A stretch of 64,000 nt of DNA from a virus. Each line of letters begins with the position of its first letter. Position 1 is the stretch's first letter. Of this stretch, positions 36,343 through 45,141 are shown one piece after another. The notes under the pieces are model-generated. The model made no database searches. It saw only the letters and a list, made by a program, of their open reading frames with translations, and had not been told where the DNA came from. A program made the position numbers and the translations under genes. Location of the stretch: positions 1 through 64,000 of IMG/VR virus record IMGVR_UViG_3300033153_009093; one strand, given 5' to 3'.

Positions 36343-37470
36343 TCAGATAGATCCTCCTGTTTTTGATAAAAATAATACAACGACCGGATTTTCAATATCT
36401 GAACCATCTGCGTATACTTCTATATTATCACCTTCGGAAAAATCTACATTTAATGTAGTATCCCTGTATGTAGTATCATTAATAATATTAATATCTACTA
36501 TATTAGTAAATGATCCATTTTTTCTAATATAAATATTTGAATTAACTATATTCTTTGATGTCATTATAGAAATGCTTACTAAAGTATAATCTGCATCTAA
36601 TAAAATTGATGATTTATTAGAATAAATTTCATTAACTTTTAAATATACTTTATCCGCTTTATCTTTTCTACTATAAATAAAATTTTGTCTCGAAGCTAAC
36701 CATTTTTCTCTAACAGTATCTTTTCCATATACAATACCATCTACTATTGATATATCTTCTAATTCAGTGGCATTAGTTTCTAAATCTAAAATTCTATCAT
36801 TTATATTAACATCACTTAGTTTTAACTATGAAGTTGTATCATATACATAATGAGATTTGAAATTATTACCGTCATCTTCAACAATAACGGCATTATTTTT
36901 TACAGGTACATGTACATTATCAAAATATAAACCATTCTAAATATATACTTTTTGGTCTGTCTACTACGTAGGTATTATTCTATCATTTATTTCTACATCA
37001 GCTAAAAATGCCTAATTAGTGCCATCATATTTATAATACTTTTCATCGGTTGTATTAGCAAATATGTCATTTATGTTTACAGAAGTAGGTTCAGTTGAAT
37101 CAATGTCAATTACTATATATTTTACTGGTTCAATCTAAGGATTTTCTTTTACATTATCATAATGTATTGTAGAATCTCCTGCATTTTGTAATTCAGATTT
37201 AGTATAATGTTGATCTTTTACATTATAAACATTTTCTCTTGATAAATAATCTAATGCATTAGATATATTTAAATCAACTGAACCATTATTAAGTACTAAC
37301 GATGTACCATCTGATATTAATGTTTTTAAATCATCACTATTACATAATTCCGCAAAAGTATATTGATTACTTAATACTATTGTAGCATCCGCTTCAATAT
37401 AATACCCCATATCGTTTATTAAATACGGAGAACTTAATAAATTTTTTATAATTGTCGTCTATTCGCTCAT
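36343..37470 (-). CDS. Fibre/baseplate-type protein with repeated Y-D-x-T-x-TAG motif (seven TAG)
   Basis: A 375-residue protein beginning MSE-TAG-TTI. It contains two related units: YKYDGTN-TAG-AFLADVEINDRI and YVYDTTS-TAG-LKLSDVNINDRI. Y-x-Y-D-G-T-x-W is a very common phage fibre motif, so TAG occupies a Trp position twice; VYI-TAG-NG also fits the usual YxWNG pattern. Other TAGs: ENP-TAG-IEP and IPT-TAG-TAG-TDQ. One TGG (REKWLAS). The N-terminal part (ISDGTSLVLNNGSVDL) resembles short phage tail domains. It ends in TGA three bases before the next gene. Confidence 0.65.
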
Positions 37471-37498
37471 AATTAAATACCTTAGTATATTTATTATA

Positions 37499-37891
37499 TT
37501 AATTTAAAATAATTTTTAATAAAGGATAATCTATTCCTTTATTTGATTTAATAAATATTTTTAATTTTTTATTTTTATTTAATAATATCTAAATATCTTT
37601 TATATAATACTCCTTAACATTTTTAGATATTATAACATCATATATAATATCATTATCATTATATAAAAAAATTGTTGAATCCGATTTGGTATCCTTAGAT
37701 AAAAATAAAATATCTTTTATATATACATCAGTATCTGATACAAATCCTATAATATTTGATGGAATTTCATTCTAATAGAAAAATCTATTCGATGTATTTA
37801 TAGATTTTATATAATATATTAAAATATTATTATTATATAATGATGTTGTTGTATCTGTTATACTATAGTTATCTAAATTATATACTAACAT
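37499..37891 (-). CDS. Recoded small structural-type protein (two TAG)
   Basis: A 130-residue protein (ATG at 37889-37891, TAA at 37499-37501) with TAG in RFF-TAG-NEI and KDI-TAG-ILL, no TGG. Beta-rich, first gene of the 37.9-35.0 kb recoded block, preceded by a perfect palindrome. Confidence 0.55.
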
Positions 37892-37911
37892 TGCCACGCT
37901 CTTTTTATTTT

Positions 37912-37949
37912 ATATCATGGTATAGCGAATATTCGCTATACCATGATAT
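37912..37949. terminator. 38-nt perfect palindrome, terminator
   Basis: Nineteen-base arms with no loop (ATATCATGGTATAGCGAAT and complement), flanked by T-runs. It separates the TAG-free replication-side operon ending at 37955 from the TAG-rich block starting at 37891, so it probably terminates early transcription before late genes. Confidence 0.8.
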
Positions 37950-37954
37950 TTTTA

Positions 37955-38284
37955 TTACAACTGTTTTATAATTTCTCCGGCCCATGACGGAACATTTACT
38001 TGTGCAAATTTTGAAGGGTAATTTTTCAATGTTGAAATAATATAAAGTTTGACCGCTTTATAATTCATATTAGTTTCATGGAGCACTGTCATAGAATTAA
38101 CTTTATTTTCCATTCTTCCAGTAATAATTTTATGAGTAACACTTTTTATAAAGCGGTCATTTTTACTACAAAAAGCCACTGAATATAGAAGCTTATCGCC
38201 TTCAAAACGATACCCAATAGAAATGACACCGTTACGAGTTGTATCATTTTGATTTCCAAAATACATATATTTAATTTTGTCCAT
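37955..38284 (-). CDS. Hypothetical protein
   Basis: A 109-residue alpha/beta protein with one TGG (VPSWAGE) and no TAG. It contains YRFEGDKLLYSVAFCSKNDRF. I do not recognise the family. It is the last gene before the palindromic terminator. Confidence 0.6.
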   Translation of the reverse strand: MDKIKYMYFGNQNDTTRNGVISIGYRFEGDKLLYSVAFCSKNDRFIKSVTHKIITGRMENKVNSMTVLHETNMNYKAVKLYIISTLKNYPSKFAQVNVPSWAGEIIKQL

Positions 38285-38300
38285 ACTTTATCCTTATAAA

Positions 38301-38693
38301 TTAATTAATATAATTAGCTATAATATTTTTTACTTGCCGCCCGTTTACGCTACCATTAGGAAAATGTTTTATAACTTTTCCAATAGCGGCCATAGGGTTA
38401 ATTTTATCGAAGTCAATATTTTTTAAATATGAAATAATATCTTGTTCAGAAATTTGGACAGGAAGATATCCCATTAAAATATCCGTTTCAATATCAGCTT
38501 CAGATTGATCGGTGCAAGATTCTTTTAAAAATTTTAATGTTTTATTAATAACAGATATTATATAATCATCATCATAATTTTTATCTGACTTTCGTTGAAT
38601 ATCGAATATTAATACTCTTAATACTGATATTTTTATTTTATTTTTTAGTTTTAAAGCATTAGTTAAATCTACTTTAATTTTATTATATATCAT
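38301..38693 (-). CDS. yqeY: YqeY-like protein (GatB/YqeY domain)
   Basis: A 130-residue protein with the YqeY layout: N-terminal helices (LKNKIKISVLRVLIFDIQ), then DIETDILMGYLPVQISEQDI, matching the family's E.L..YLP.Q.SE.E. A C-terminal helical domain follows with GKVIKHF and NGRQVKNII, matching G.V...........G..V...V. YqeY resembles the tRNA-binding tail of GatB, the amidotransferase that makes Gln-tRNA; its cellular role is unclear. It overlaps the upstream methyltransferase by ATGA. Confidence 0.8.
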   Translation of the reverse strand: MIYNKIKVDLTNALKLKNKIKISVLRVLIFDIQRKSDKNYDDDYIISVINKTLKFLKESCTDQSEADIETDILMGYLPVQISEQDIISYLKNIDFDKINPMAAIGKVIKHFPNGSVNGRQVKNIIANYIN

Positions 38694-39325
38694 ATTTGAT
38701 ACCGGTTATGATAAAAGAAGACACATTCAGGTAATCGTAGAGGAATTTTTGATTGTTTGTATATATCACAATTTAATATTTTCTTAGCATGTTCCATTGA
38801 TTTAAAAAATGAAATGTGTTGTTTTTGTTTACAATTGGGCTGTATTGGTATAGTGCCAAAAAATAAATCCGTTGAATATTTTTTACATTTTAATATCACC
38901 TCCGATGATTTATATAAATGCTCTATGACTTCAAATGCCATAATTATATCATACTTATTATTTAAATTATCTAAATAAATATTAATATCTTCATGTAAAA
39001 ATCGTACATTATTTATAGAATATTTATTTTTTAAATAATTACATCTTTCTATTCTATTCTTTGAAAACTCTATTGATGTAATCTCGCAATTATATTTTTT
39101 TGCTATCAATAAATCTAATATACCATGACCACATCCTAAATTCAATATATTTTTTCCTTCTAAATCAATTTTAAACTTATCAAGAATAAATAAAAAATGA
39201 GTCTAATCTAATGAAGGAGAAATTTTATTACCCGTTTCAAATGAGTTTATACTTTGATTCAATAAATGAATATCATTTTCATATGTATATAGTAATTTTT
39301 CTTCTTCTATATATTTACATTTCAT
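38690..39325 (-). CDS. SAM-dependent methyltransferase (one TAG)
   Basis: With TAG as sense the gene is 211 residues, starting at ATG 39323-39325; with the standard code the N-terminal third would be lost. Motif I ILNLGCGHG (about residue 62), EFSKNR, AFEVIEHLY and GTIPIQ identify a class I methyltransferase. The TAG lies in PSLD-TAG-THF. It is a paralog of the gene at 43826 (shared EIIEHL/GTIP and FPxxxVFYY endings). Substrate unknown. ATGA overlaps at both ends show it belongs to the operon. Confidence 0.7.
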
Positions 39326-39525
39326 AATTCTTTTACTCCTTCTTCTTGCTCTTTTAGCATTTTCTGAAATTGTTTTTCTAATTCAATACAATTATAAACT
39401 GCATTTTCCGATTCTTCTATTCTAATTGTCCAATTATCTTTATCGTATCTTGTATAAAAAGAATAGCAACTTTCATCAGTTTCAATAAAATGTATTATAG
39501 CTTCAGTGATTTGTTCTATTATCAT
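39322..39525 (-). CDS. Hypothetical small acidic protein
   Basis: A 67-residue acidic, helical protein (EKQFQKMLKEQEEGVKEL) coupled by ATGA to the methyltransferase. One TGG, no TAG. Function unknown. Confidence 0.55.
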   Translation of the reverse strand: MIIEQITEAIIHFIETDESCYSFYTRYDKDNWTIRIEESENAVYNCIELEKQFQKMLKEQEEGVKEL

Positions 39526-39817
39526 ATTTATTCGATAATCCTTTATAATTTTTTATAAAATTAAACATTTTTAATTGGCGTTCCGTTCTTGTATCGCATG
39601 TATAATACTGTTCGCAATCTATACAAATGATATTTCCTAAATGAATGCAAGGATATTTTTCACTAAACATTTTATAACAATCAAATTCATCGTTATAGTT
39701 TTGCTCAAATAATGAATAATTAATCATTGGTTTATAATTTTTCGCAGCTATTAAATCTAGTGAATCATATTTAGGTAACCTATAAAATAATCTTAATAGA
39801 TATGATAAAAAGCTCAT
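39503..39817 (-). CDS. Hypothetical protein with Cys pair
   Basis: A 104-residue protein containing C-x2-C-x4-C (IICIDCEQYYTC), maybe metal binding. Overlaps the endonuclease end by four bases and the next gene by 23 bases. It carries no polymerase motif, so it is not the missing C-terminal half of the DNA polymerase. Confidence 0.55.
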   Translation of the reverse strand: MSFLSYLLRLFYRLPKYDSLDLIAAKNYKPMINYSLFEQNYNDEFDCYKMFSEKYPCIHLGNIICIDCEQYYTCDTRTERQLKMFNFIKNYKGLSNKYDNRTNH

Positions 39818-41268
39818 ATATTTCCTTTCGTTTTAAATTTTAATTTTCCGCAATCCCATACTCTATCATAACCATTATTCAAACAATTCCGATATTCTGT
39901 CAATTCAGGATTATATGTATTAAATTTTTTCTTCAATATCTTTTTTTGAAAACCTCTTTTATGAAGTAGATATGACTTGCCTCTAAAATAATAATAAGAA
40001 GGATCGACTTCATGAACAAATTTAAATCCATTTTTCAAATAAACCTTACCTTCAAAATATCGAAGGTCTGCGAAAGTATATATTGAATTAAAATTATAAT
40101 TATTAATAAAACATTTCAATAACTTAGAAAAAGCGCCATGAACTAATGTATTCTTTTTATTAACAAATCTTGTCAATTCGTAATCTTCTTTGTTTTTTCT
40201 AAAAGATATTGCGCTAACTAATTGATCTTTATAATATAACCCAAAATGTTTACCTCCAAAAAATCCTTGAATATGATTATTATTAAAGAAATCTTTTGAT
40301 ATTTTAGAATTAATTATTTTTATTTTACATTTCCTTGCACCGATCTTTGTTTCATAAATATTTAATTTTGCGAGAATAATAGATTTTATTATTTCTTTTT
40401 TAAATATCCATTCTGGTTCAAAGATAGATAGTAGTTGATGTCCTTCTTTTTTACAACCTAAATATTTTTCTTGATGATATCTAATAGGATTTTTATTATT
40501 ATTTTTTAATACTTGTTCGGAATGCCAGTAAATGCCGTTAAATTCAATTGCAAGTTTAAAAGAAGGTATCACTATATCTAACTCTTTTCCGTTCAAAATA
40601 GACCTATTAGACTGCTCGTAATCAATAGTTTTAGAATCAAGGAAAGCGCATATTTCTAATTCTGGTTTTGAAATATTTTTTGAACACATATTACAACCAT
40701 TTCCTCTTAAATGACCTTCGGGGGTTTGTTTAAATATTCCATGGATTGGACAAATAATTTTTACATGTTTTTGAGAATGTATATATATAGTAACTGAATA
40801 ATCATACTTATTATTATATATATTATTTGCCCTATGTATAAATTCTTCAATAGTTAATGTTTGATATTTTCCTCTTTTTTCTATTGAACACTTTTTACAT
40901 CCTTGTAATTGATTCAAATGCGCATCTGGAGTTTGTTTAAATATTCCGTGAATTGAACAAATAATTTTTATCTTGGTTCTACAATTCTTATATTCTACTA
41001 ATGAATAATCATACTTATTATTATGAACTTTACTAGCTCGTTCAATAAATTCCTGAATTGAAAATTTTTTATTATTAATTGAACACTTTTTACATCCTTG
41101 TAATTGATTCAAATGTGCATCTGGAGTTTGTTTAAATATTCCATGTTCAGAGCAAATAATTTTTATCTTGGTTCTACAATTCTTATATTCTACTAATGAA
41201 TAATCATACTTATTATTATGAACTTTACTAGCCTTTTCAATGAATTCTTTTGTTGTTAATTTTTTCAT
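39814..41268 (-). CDS. EDxHD/VSR-like homing endonuclease with three DNA-binding repeats
   Basis: A 484-residue protein. Residues 1-190 hold three ~65-residue repeats, each with EFIxxAxxVHNNKYDYS, KIICxxHGIFKQTP and GCKKC, a zinc-containing DNA-binding module. Residues about 200-300 are a PD-(D/E)XK/VSR-like nuclease (LEICAFLD, ELDIVIPSFKLAIEFNG, YWHSEQ). The C-terminal part (HIQGFFGG, LVSAISFRK, FADLRYFEG) is a conserved accessory domain seen in such phage endonucleases. It starts three bases after the stop of the truncated DNA polymerase. TAG-free, TGG Trp. Confidence 0.82.
   Translation of the reverse strand: MKKLTTKEFIEKASKVHNNKYDYSLVEYKNCRTKIKIICSEHGIFKQTPDAHLNQLQGCKKCSINNKKFSIQEFIERASKVHNNKYDYSLVEYKNCRTKIKIICSIHGIFKQTPDAHLNQLQGCKKCSIEKRGKYQTLTIEEFIHRANNIYNNKYDYSVTIYIHSQKHVKIICPIHGIFKQTPEGHLRGNGCNMCSKNISKPELEICAFLDSKTIDYEQSNRSILNGKELDIVIPSFKLAIEFNGIYWHSEQVLKNNNKNPIRYHQEKYLGCKKEGHQLLSIFEPEWIFKKEIIKSIILAKLNIYETKIGARKCKIKIINSKISKDFFNNNHIQGFFGGKHFGLYYKDQLVSAISFRKNKEDYELTRFVNKKNTLVHGAFSKLLKCFINNYNFNSIYTFADLRYFEGKVYLKNGFKFVHEVDPSYYYFRGKSYLLHKRGFQKKILKKKFNTYNPELTEYRNCLNNGYDRVWDCGKLKFKTKGNI
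40880..41265 (-). repeat. Near-identical ~195-bp tandem duplication inside the endonuclease gene
   Basis: The first two protein repeats are encoded by almost identical DNA offset by about 195 bp (shared runs around 40921-41040 and 41111-41235). The third repeat is diverged. This indicates a recent duplication of a DNA-recognition module. Confidence 0.75.
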
Positions 41269-41271
41269 TTA

Positions 41272-43416
41272 TTATTCTTTTATATTTTCAACAATTTTAC
41301 TAGAATTAATTGCCACATATCGAATCATAAATTGACAGTTCATTGTGATAGTGGTTGCAAGAATTATATTAAAAAGGCGGGAACGCCTAAATCCCAAATA
41401 TCCATAAACACTATTAGCTATAATCTTATCAACCAATTGAGCAATATTTAAATTTAAAATCTCTGGATCATCCGAAAGTAACCCTTGTTCTTTTACTTTC
41501 TTCTTCATTTCTTTTTTAATTGACTGCCTATCAGAAATAGGAAATCTAATTAACTTACGGAAAAATGATTCTTTAATATGAGCAGGCAAAAACACCGCAC
41601 CCGTTTCTGTCAATACTAATTCCTTTTCATACATCTTTTTAAATATCTCGATTATTTCAAAATGTTTAAATTTTTTAAATATATCATTTACAACATCATA
41701 AATTTCTACAACTAGGTTTTCGTTATCAGTTATGAAAGAAATAAAATTATCTCTTTCATATAAATACAATAGAGCTATATTTTCAGGAACTTGATACACC
41801 CAACTATCGCAACCATTATTCGTTGAATAAATACTAGAGGGGTACATACTACTTGCATCAAAGTCTATCACATTTAAATGAATACCTTTTGATGGTGTCT
41901 TGACATATGCTCCCGGATACTTATCATAATTCCAAATGAACGGAAACTGCCCCTTTGTTAATTTGATATTTTTTAAATCTACCGTTTCTAAATCCTTTTC
42001 AGTTAAATCATTGTATATATTATATTTTACTTCATTCAACTCTTCTTCATTTGTAAATAATGAAAAGGTTTTATTATCTTCTCTTAATCTTTGAATAAGT
42101 TCTAATCTACTATCATTTAAAAAATTCAAACGTCTATATATATTCCATATTTTTTGAGTATAAAAACTTTGAACTTTTATTGCGGATGTGACCATTAATT
42201 TATTTTTCTTTGCTTCTGTAGATATATATGCATCAAGGATATTATTAATTGAAAGCGTTGCCGCAGTAAACCCCCTTGTCATCATTTTTTGTTTAAATAA
42301 AATCTTAACAAATAATAATTTATCATCTATCAATTTATTTAAAATAACATCGCCTACATTATATGTAATAAAATTTATAGGATCTGTTAAATATTCCACA
42401 TTTAAATTAGAAATTTCTATTTTTGCTGTAATATTATCTTCTTCTTTTTTTAAAATCTTTTTGGCAATTTTATTTAACGCATAAGATGGGTAATTGGTTC
42501 GGTCATAAAATTTTATTAATTGAATATAATCCAGACTTAATATTTTAGTAGTATAATATGTATAAGAATTCATACCAGTTTTACTATCTACAATATTTAA
42601 TGTCTGATAAATTTCTCCAAATGAATCATTAAAAGCTCCTAATATTTTGATATGTTTACATCTATTATAAGTATACAATGTATCAAAATTTAAACTATTC
42701 CAACCCATCATTACGTCAAAATTTTTTATATATTTTAAAAATTCTATTATTAATTTTTTCTCATTATCAAATTTAAATATTTTATATTTATAACCTTCAC
42801 CGAATTTTTCTTTTAATTTTTTATATAAACCTTCATCAAAATTTTTAATTTTATCATGATGTAAATTATTATATAAAAAATAAACATTTATGTTGTTTTT
42901 TTGTAAATCAATATGAGCAATAGAATTTATTTCATATTTTGCCTGCTCCGCTTCCGGGAATTCTTTATCATCATGTAAAACTTCAATATCAAATATTCCA
43001 ATTTTAATATTATTTAAATAATCATTATCATATTGGAATATTTCTTGTTGTAAAAATTGAGTTTCGATTTTATAATCATCATATATATCAAATTGAAAAG
43101 ATAATATAGATGGAAATTTATTTAATAATTTTAAATTCTTCTTTCCTTCATATGCACTCGTTAATCCTTTCTTTAACGAATTATAATTCCTATATGTTAA
43201 CGTTAAATCCTTTACCTTTTCTTCTAACGGTAATGTATATCTTATTCGCTTTGTAAATTTAGATAGTTTTACTGTATATTTAGGATCATGTTTATGCCCT
43301 GTTATTTTTTTTGAATTACCATTACTATCTATTTCTTTAATTATATAATGTAAATTATTATCTTTATAAGAATAGTAGGCATCTATTGGGTAATATTTCT
43401 TTGTTTCTGTTGTCAT
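41272..43416 (-). CDS. Family B DNA polymerase, N-terminal part (split before motif C)
   Basis: A 714-residue protein with 3'-5' exonuclease motifs (IGIFDIEVLHDD, MMGWNSLNFD, YNVGDV). It has polymerase motif A (VIDFDASSMYPSSIY) and motif B (KIIANSVYGYLGF). It ends about 30 residues after motif B (ATTITMNCQFMIRYVAINSS then TAA). The catalytic motif C (x-DTDS) and thumb are absent and no downstream gene in the window supplies them. In T4-like phages the equivalent helix directly precedes motif C. A homing endonuclease starts three bases downstream, suggesting the gene was split. Four TGG, no TAG. Confidence 0.88.
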   Translation of the reverse strand: MTTETKKYYPIDAYYSYKDNNLHYIIKEIDSNGNSKKITGHKHDPKYTVKLSKFTKRIRYTLPLEEKVKDLTLTYRNYNSLKKGLTSAYEGKKNLKLLNKFPSILSFQFDIYDDYKIETQFLQQEIFQYDNDYLNNIKIGIFDIEVLHDDKEFPEAEQAKYEINSIAHIDLQKNNINVYFLYNNLHHDKIKNFDEGLYKKLKEKFGEGYKYKIFKFDNEKKLIIEFLKYIKNFDVMMGWNSLNFDTLYTYNRCKHIKILGAFNDSFGEIYQTLNIVDSKTGMNSYTYYTTKILSLDYIQLIKFYDRTNYPSYALNKIAKKILKKEEDNITAKIEISNLNVEYLTDPINFITYNVGDVILNKLIDDKLLFVKILFKQKMMTRGFTAATLSINNILDAYISTEAKKNKLMVTSAIKVQSFYTQKIWNIYRRLNFLNDSRLELIQRLREDNKTFSLFTNEEELNEVKYNIYNDLTEKDLETVDLKNIKLTKGQFPFIWNYDKYPGAYVKTPSKGIHLNVIDFDASSMYPSSIYSTNNGCDSWVYQVPENIALLYLYERDNFISFITDNENLVVEIYDVVNDIFKKFKHFEIIEIFKKMYEKELVLTETGAVFLPAHIKESFFRKLIRFPISDRQSIKKEMKKKVKEQGLLSDDPEILNLNIAQLVDKIIANSVYGYLGFRRSRLFNIILATTITMNCQFMIRYVAINSSKIVENIKE

Positions 43417-43459
43417 AAAAATTGATTAATTTGTTAACATTTTAAATATGAGGTTAATA

Positions 43460-43594
43460 ATGAAAATAACAGCGTTTTGTCCAGTTTGCAAAGAATAGAT
43501 TGAGATGCCTAAAATAGGATGAAGTAAATTAAAAAAATACTTCTGCAAGGTTTGTAGAAAAGCATATCCTATTCATAGATTAAAGAAAAAATAA
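43460..43594 (+). pseudogene. Zinc-ribbon ORF with in-frame TAG and TGA
   Basis: A 44-codon frame: CPVCKE-TAG-IEMPKIG-TGA-SKLKKYFCKVCRKAYP, ending in TAA. The two C-x2-C pairs make sense only if both TAG (43496) and TGA (43520) are read through. TGA is a genuine stop elsewhere in the window, so this may be a recently broken gene; the TGA could also be a sequencing error. Low confidence. Confidence 0.3.
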
Positions 43595-43604
43595 TACTAA
43601 AAGT

Positions 43605-43823
43605 TTATTCCATGAGTTTTAAACTATAAAAAATTAAATCTCTTTGGACACTAATACCAACTACTTCCAAATCAACCGCTTCATATATTGATTTATTTAT
43701 AATTACTAAATATCCATCATCTACTCTACATTTAGGTATAACATTTTGAAAGAATGTTTCAAATGTTTCATCGCATGCATTTCTAACGTAAATTTTATTA
43801 CAATGATTTATTGTTTCTGACAT
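43605..43823 (-). CDS. Hypothetical small protein
   Basis: A 72-residue protein with two Cys and a beta-rich C-terminus (VDLEVVGISVQRDLIFYSLK). It follows the methyltransferase by two bases on the minus strand. Function unknown, Trp-free. Confidence 0.55.
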   Translation of the reverse strand: MSETINHCNKIYVRNACDETFETFFQNVIPKCRVDDGYLVIINKSIYEAVDLEVVGISVQRDLIFYSLKLME

Positions 43824-43825
43824 TG

Positions 43826-44440
43826 TTATTTTTTCTCATAATAGAATACTAATTGATTTGGAAATCTTAAAGTGAAGTTATTAAATATTTTTACTTCTAA
43901 TTGTGATTCAATTTCTTTTACTGTTTTGAATGCTGATAAATGTACATTATTTGGCTTATCTTGTAAAGGAATAGTTCCTATAAGTTTACCATTCTTATTT
44001 AATATTTTTTTTAATTGTATGATAGCATTTTCAGGATTTTTCAAATGTTCAATTATTTCAAATGCAATTATAGTATCAAATTTATTTTCTTTATATGAGC
44101 TATTATCAAGAAAATAATTTACATCCATATTTAAAGCTATTAAATTGGTATGATTTTTACTTTTTTCTATTAACTTATCTATTCGGTTTTTTGAATAATC
44201 TATTGCAACTAAACTATTCATAACAAACTTATTTAATAGAAATAAGGAAGTTTCCCCTGTTCCGCAGCCAAAATCTAAAACATTAGAATTTTTATTGAAA
44301 TCTATATTAAAATAAGCTATAATTTCTTTAAATGTTTTTAATGTCATAGATGCATTTAAAAATTTACGTTTATCAAAATATGTTACATTGTTTTGATAAT
44401 GACTTAATGCGTTTTTCTCCGTTTCATATTTACAATTCAT
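43826..44440 (-). CDS. SAM-dependent methyltransferase
   Basis: A 204-residue class I methyltransferase: VLDFGCGTGETS (motif I, about residue 59), VAIDYSKNR, IIAFEIIEHLKNPENA, GKLIGTIPLQ. It is paralogous to the gene at 38690 but TAG-free. These small UbiG/Methyltransf_23-like enzymes methylate diverse small molecules; the substrate here is unknown. Confidence 0.78.
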   Translation of the reverse strand: MNCKYETEKNALSHYQNNVTYFDKRKFLNASMTLKTFKEIIAYFNIDFNKNSNVLDFGCGTGETSLFLLNKFVMNSLVAIDYSKNRIDKLIEKSKNHTNLIALNMDVNYFLDNSSYKENKFDTIIAFEIIEHLKNPENAIIQLKKILNKNGKLIGTIPLQDKPNNVHLSAFKTVKEIESQLEVKIFNNFTLRFPNQLVFYYEKK

Positions 44441-44452
44441 ATAGTCTTAACC

Positions 44453-44629
44453 TTATTTTATTTGTTTTAAAGTTATTTTATTAAAGGGATTCTTAAAAAT
44501 TGTAACTTTTTTATTTGTAATTAAATCAATAAAACTTATTATTTCCATTGATTTATATCTTCTCTGCAATTTTTTATTATTTGTTTCGAAATAAAATTTC
44601 TTATTATTGAAAATGCATTCAATTTTCAT
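44453..44629 (-). CDS. Hypothetical small basic protein
   Basis: A 58-residue ORF (ATG at 44627-44629, TAA at 44453-44455), Lys/Ile/Phe-rich, no Trp. It lies 12 bases before the methyltransferase on the same strand and appears to be the first gene of the minus-strand replication operon. Confidence 0.5.
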   Translation of the reverse strand: MKIECIFNNKKFYFETNNKKLQRRYKSMEIISFIDLITNKKVTIFKNPFNKITLKQIK

Positions 44630-44664
44630 AAATTAATATTATTAAAAGTAAAAGGTAAATTTTA

Positions 44665-45135
44665 ATGCCAAAATATAATAACAATACTCCAGCATCGCAA
44701 GGTAATGAATATTTAAAAGTTCCGCCACATACAAAAGATTTTGAAAGTATTTATTTTTATAACATAAATCATGTTAATATATCAGATGAGCCTCCGTATT
44801 ATAATCCTATATTATATAAAGATATAATAAATTTTTCATCCATAAATAATTTTCAAGTAAATTTAACAGATAATATGATAGGTCAAAACACTTTTCTTTT
44901 TATTCAAGTAAATTCAAAAAATTCTACATCATTGACAGATGTAGAAATAATTTTTAATGATATTAATAATTTACCATCATTACCAATATCAAATTCTGTA
45001 TTTACTATTAATAATAATCATAGAATAAAAAAAATTTTTATTAATACTAAAAATTGTAATGGCGAAATTATCATTTTAGTAACGGATAAATTTATACCTT
45101 CTTTTCCGTCAATGTCTTATGACTATAAACCATAA
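44665..45135 (+). CDS. Hypothetical beta-rich protein
   Basis: A 156-residue Asn/Ile/Tyr-rich protein with an AAAAGG ribosome site. Composition resembles a virion jelly-roll-type decoration protein, but it has neither TAG nor TGG, so its class cannot be judged. TAA stop, then a terminator. Confidence 0.55.
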   Translation: MPKYNNNTPASQGNEYLKVPPHTKDFESIYFYNINHVNISDEPPYYNPILYKDIINFSSINNFQVNLTDNMIGQNTFLFIQVNSKNSTSLTDVEIIFNDINNLPSLPISNSVFTINNNHRIKKIFINTKNCNGEIIILVTDKFIPSFPSMSYDYKP

Positions 45136-45141
45136 AAAATT

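Noticed and set aside
39503-39817. C-terminal half of the split DNA polymerase
   Set aside because: The 104-residue product has no DTDS motif and is too short for motif C plus thumb.
40880-41265. CRISPR array
   Set aside because: The repeats are two copies of a ~195-bp coding unit inside one ORF, not short repeats with unique spacers.
41272-41300. Intein at the polymerase break
   Set aside because: The gene ends in TAA with no Cys/Ser splice junction or Hint-domain sequence, and the next gene has its own ATG.
2315-43594. TGA also recoded (to Trp)
   Set aside because: TGA clearly ends several genes, often in ATGA overlaps with the next start (2315, 2863, 18358, 38690, 39322) and at the end of the DNA ligase and terminase.
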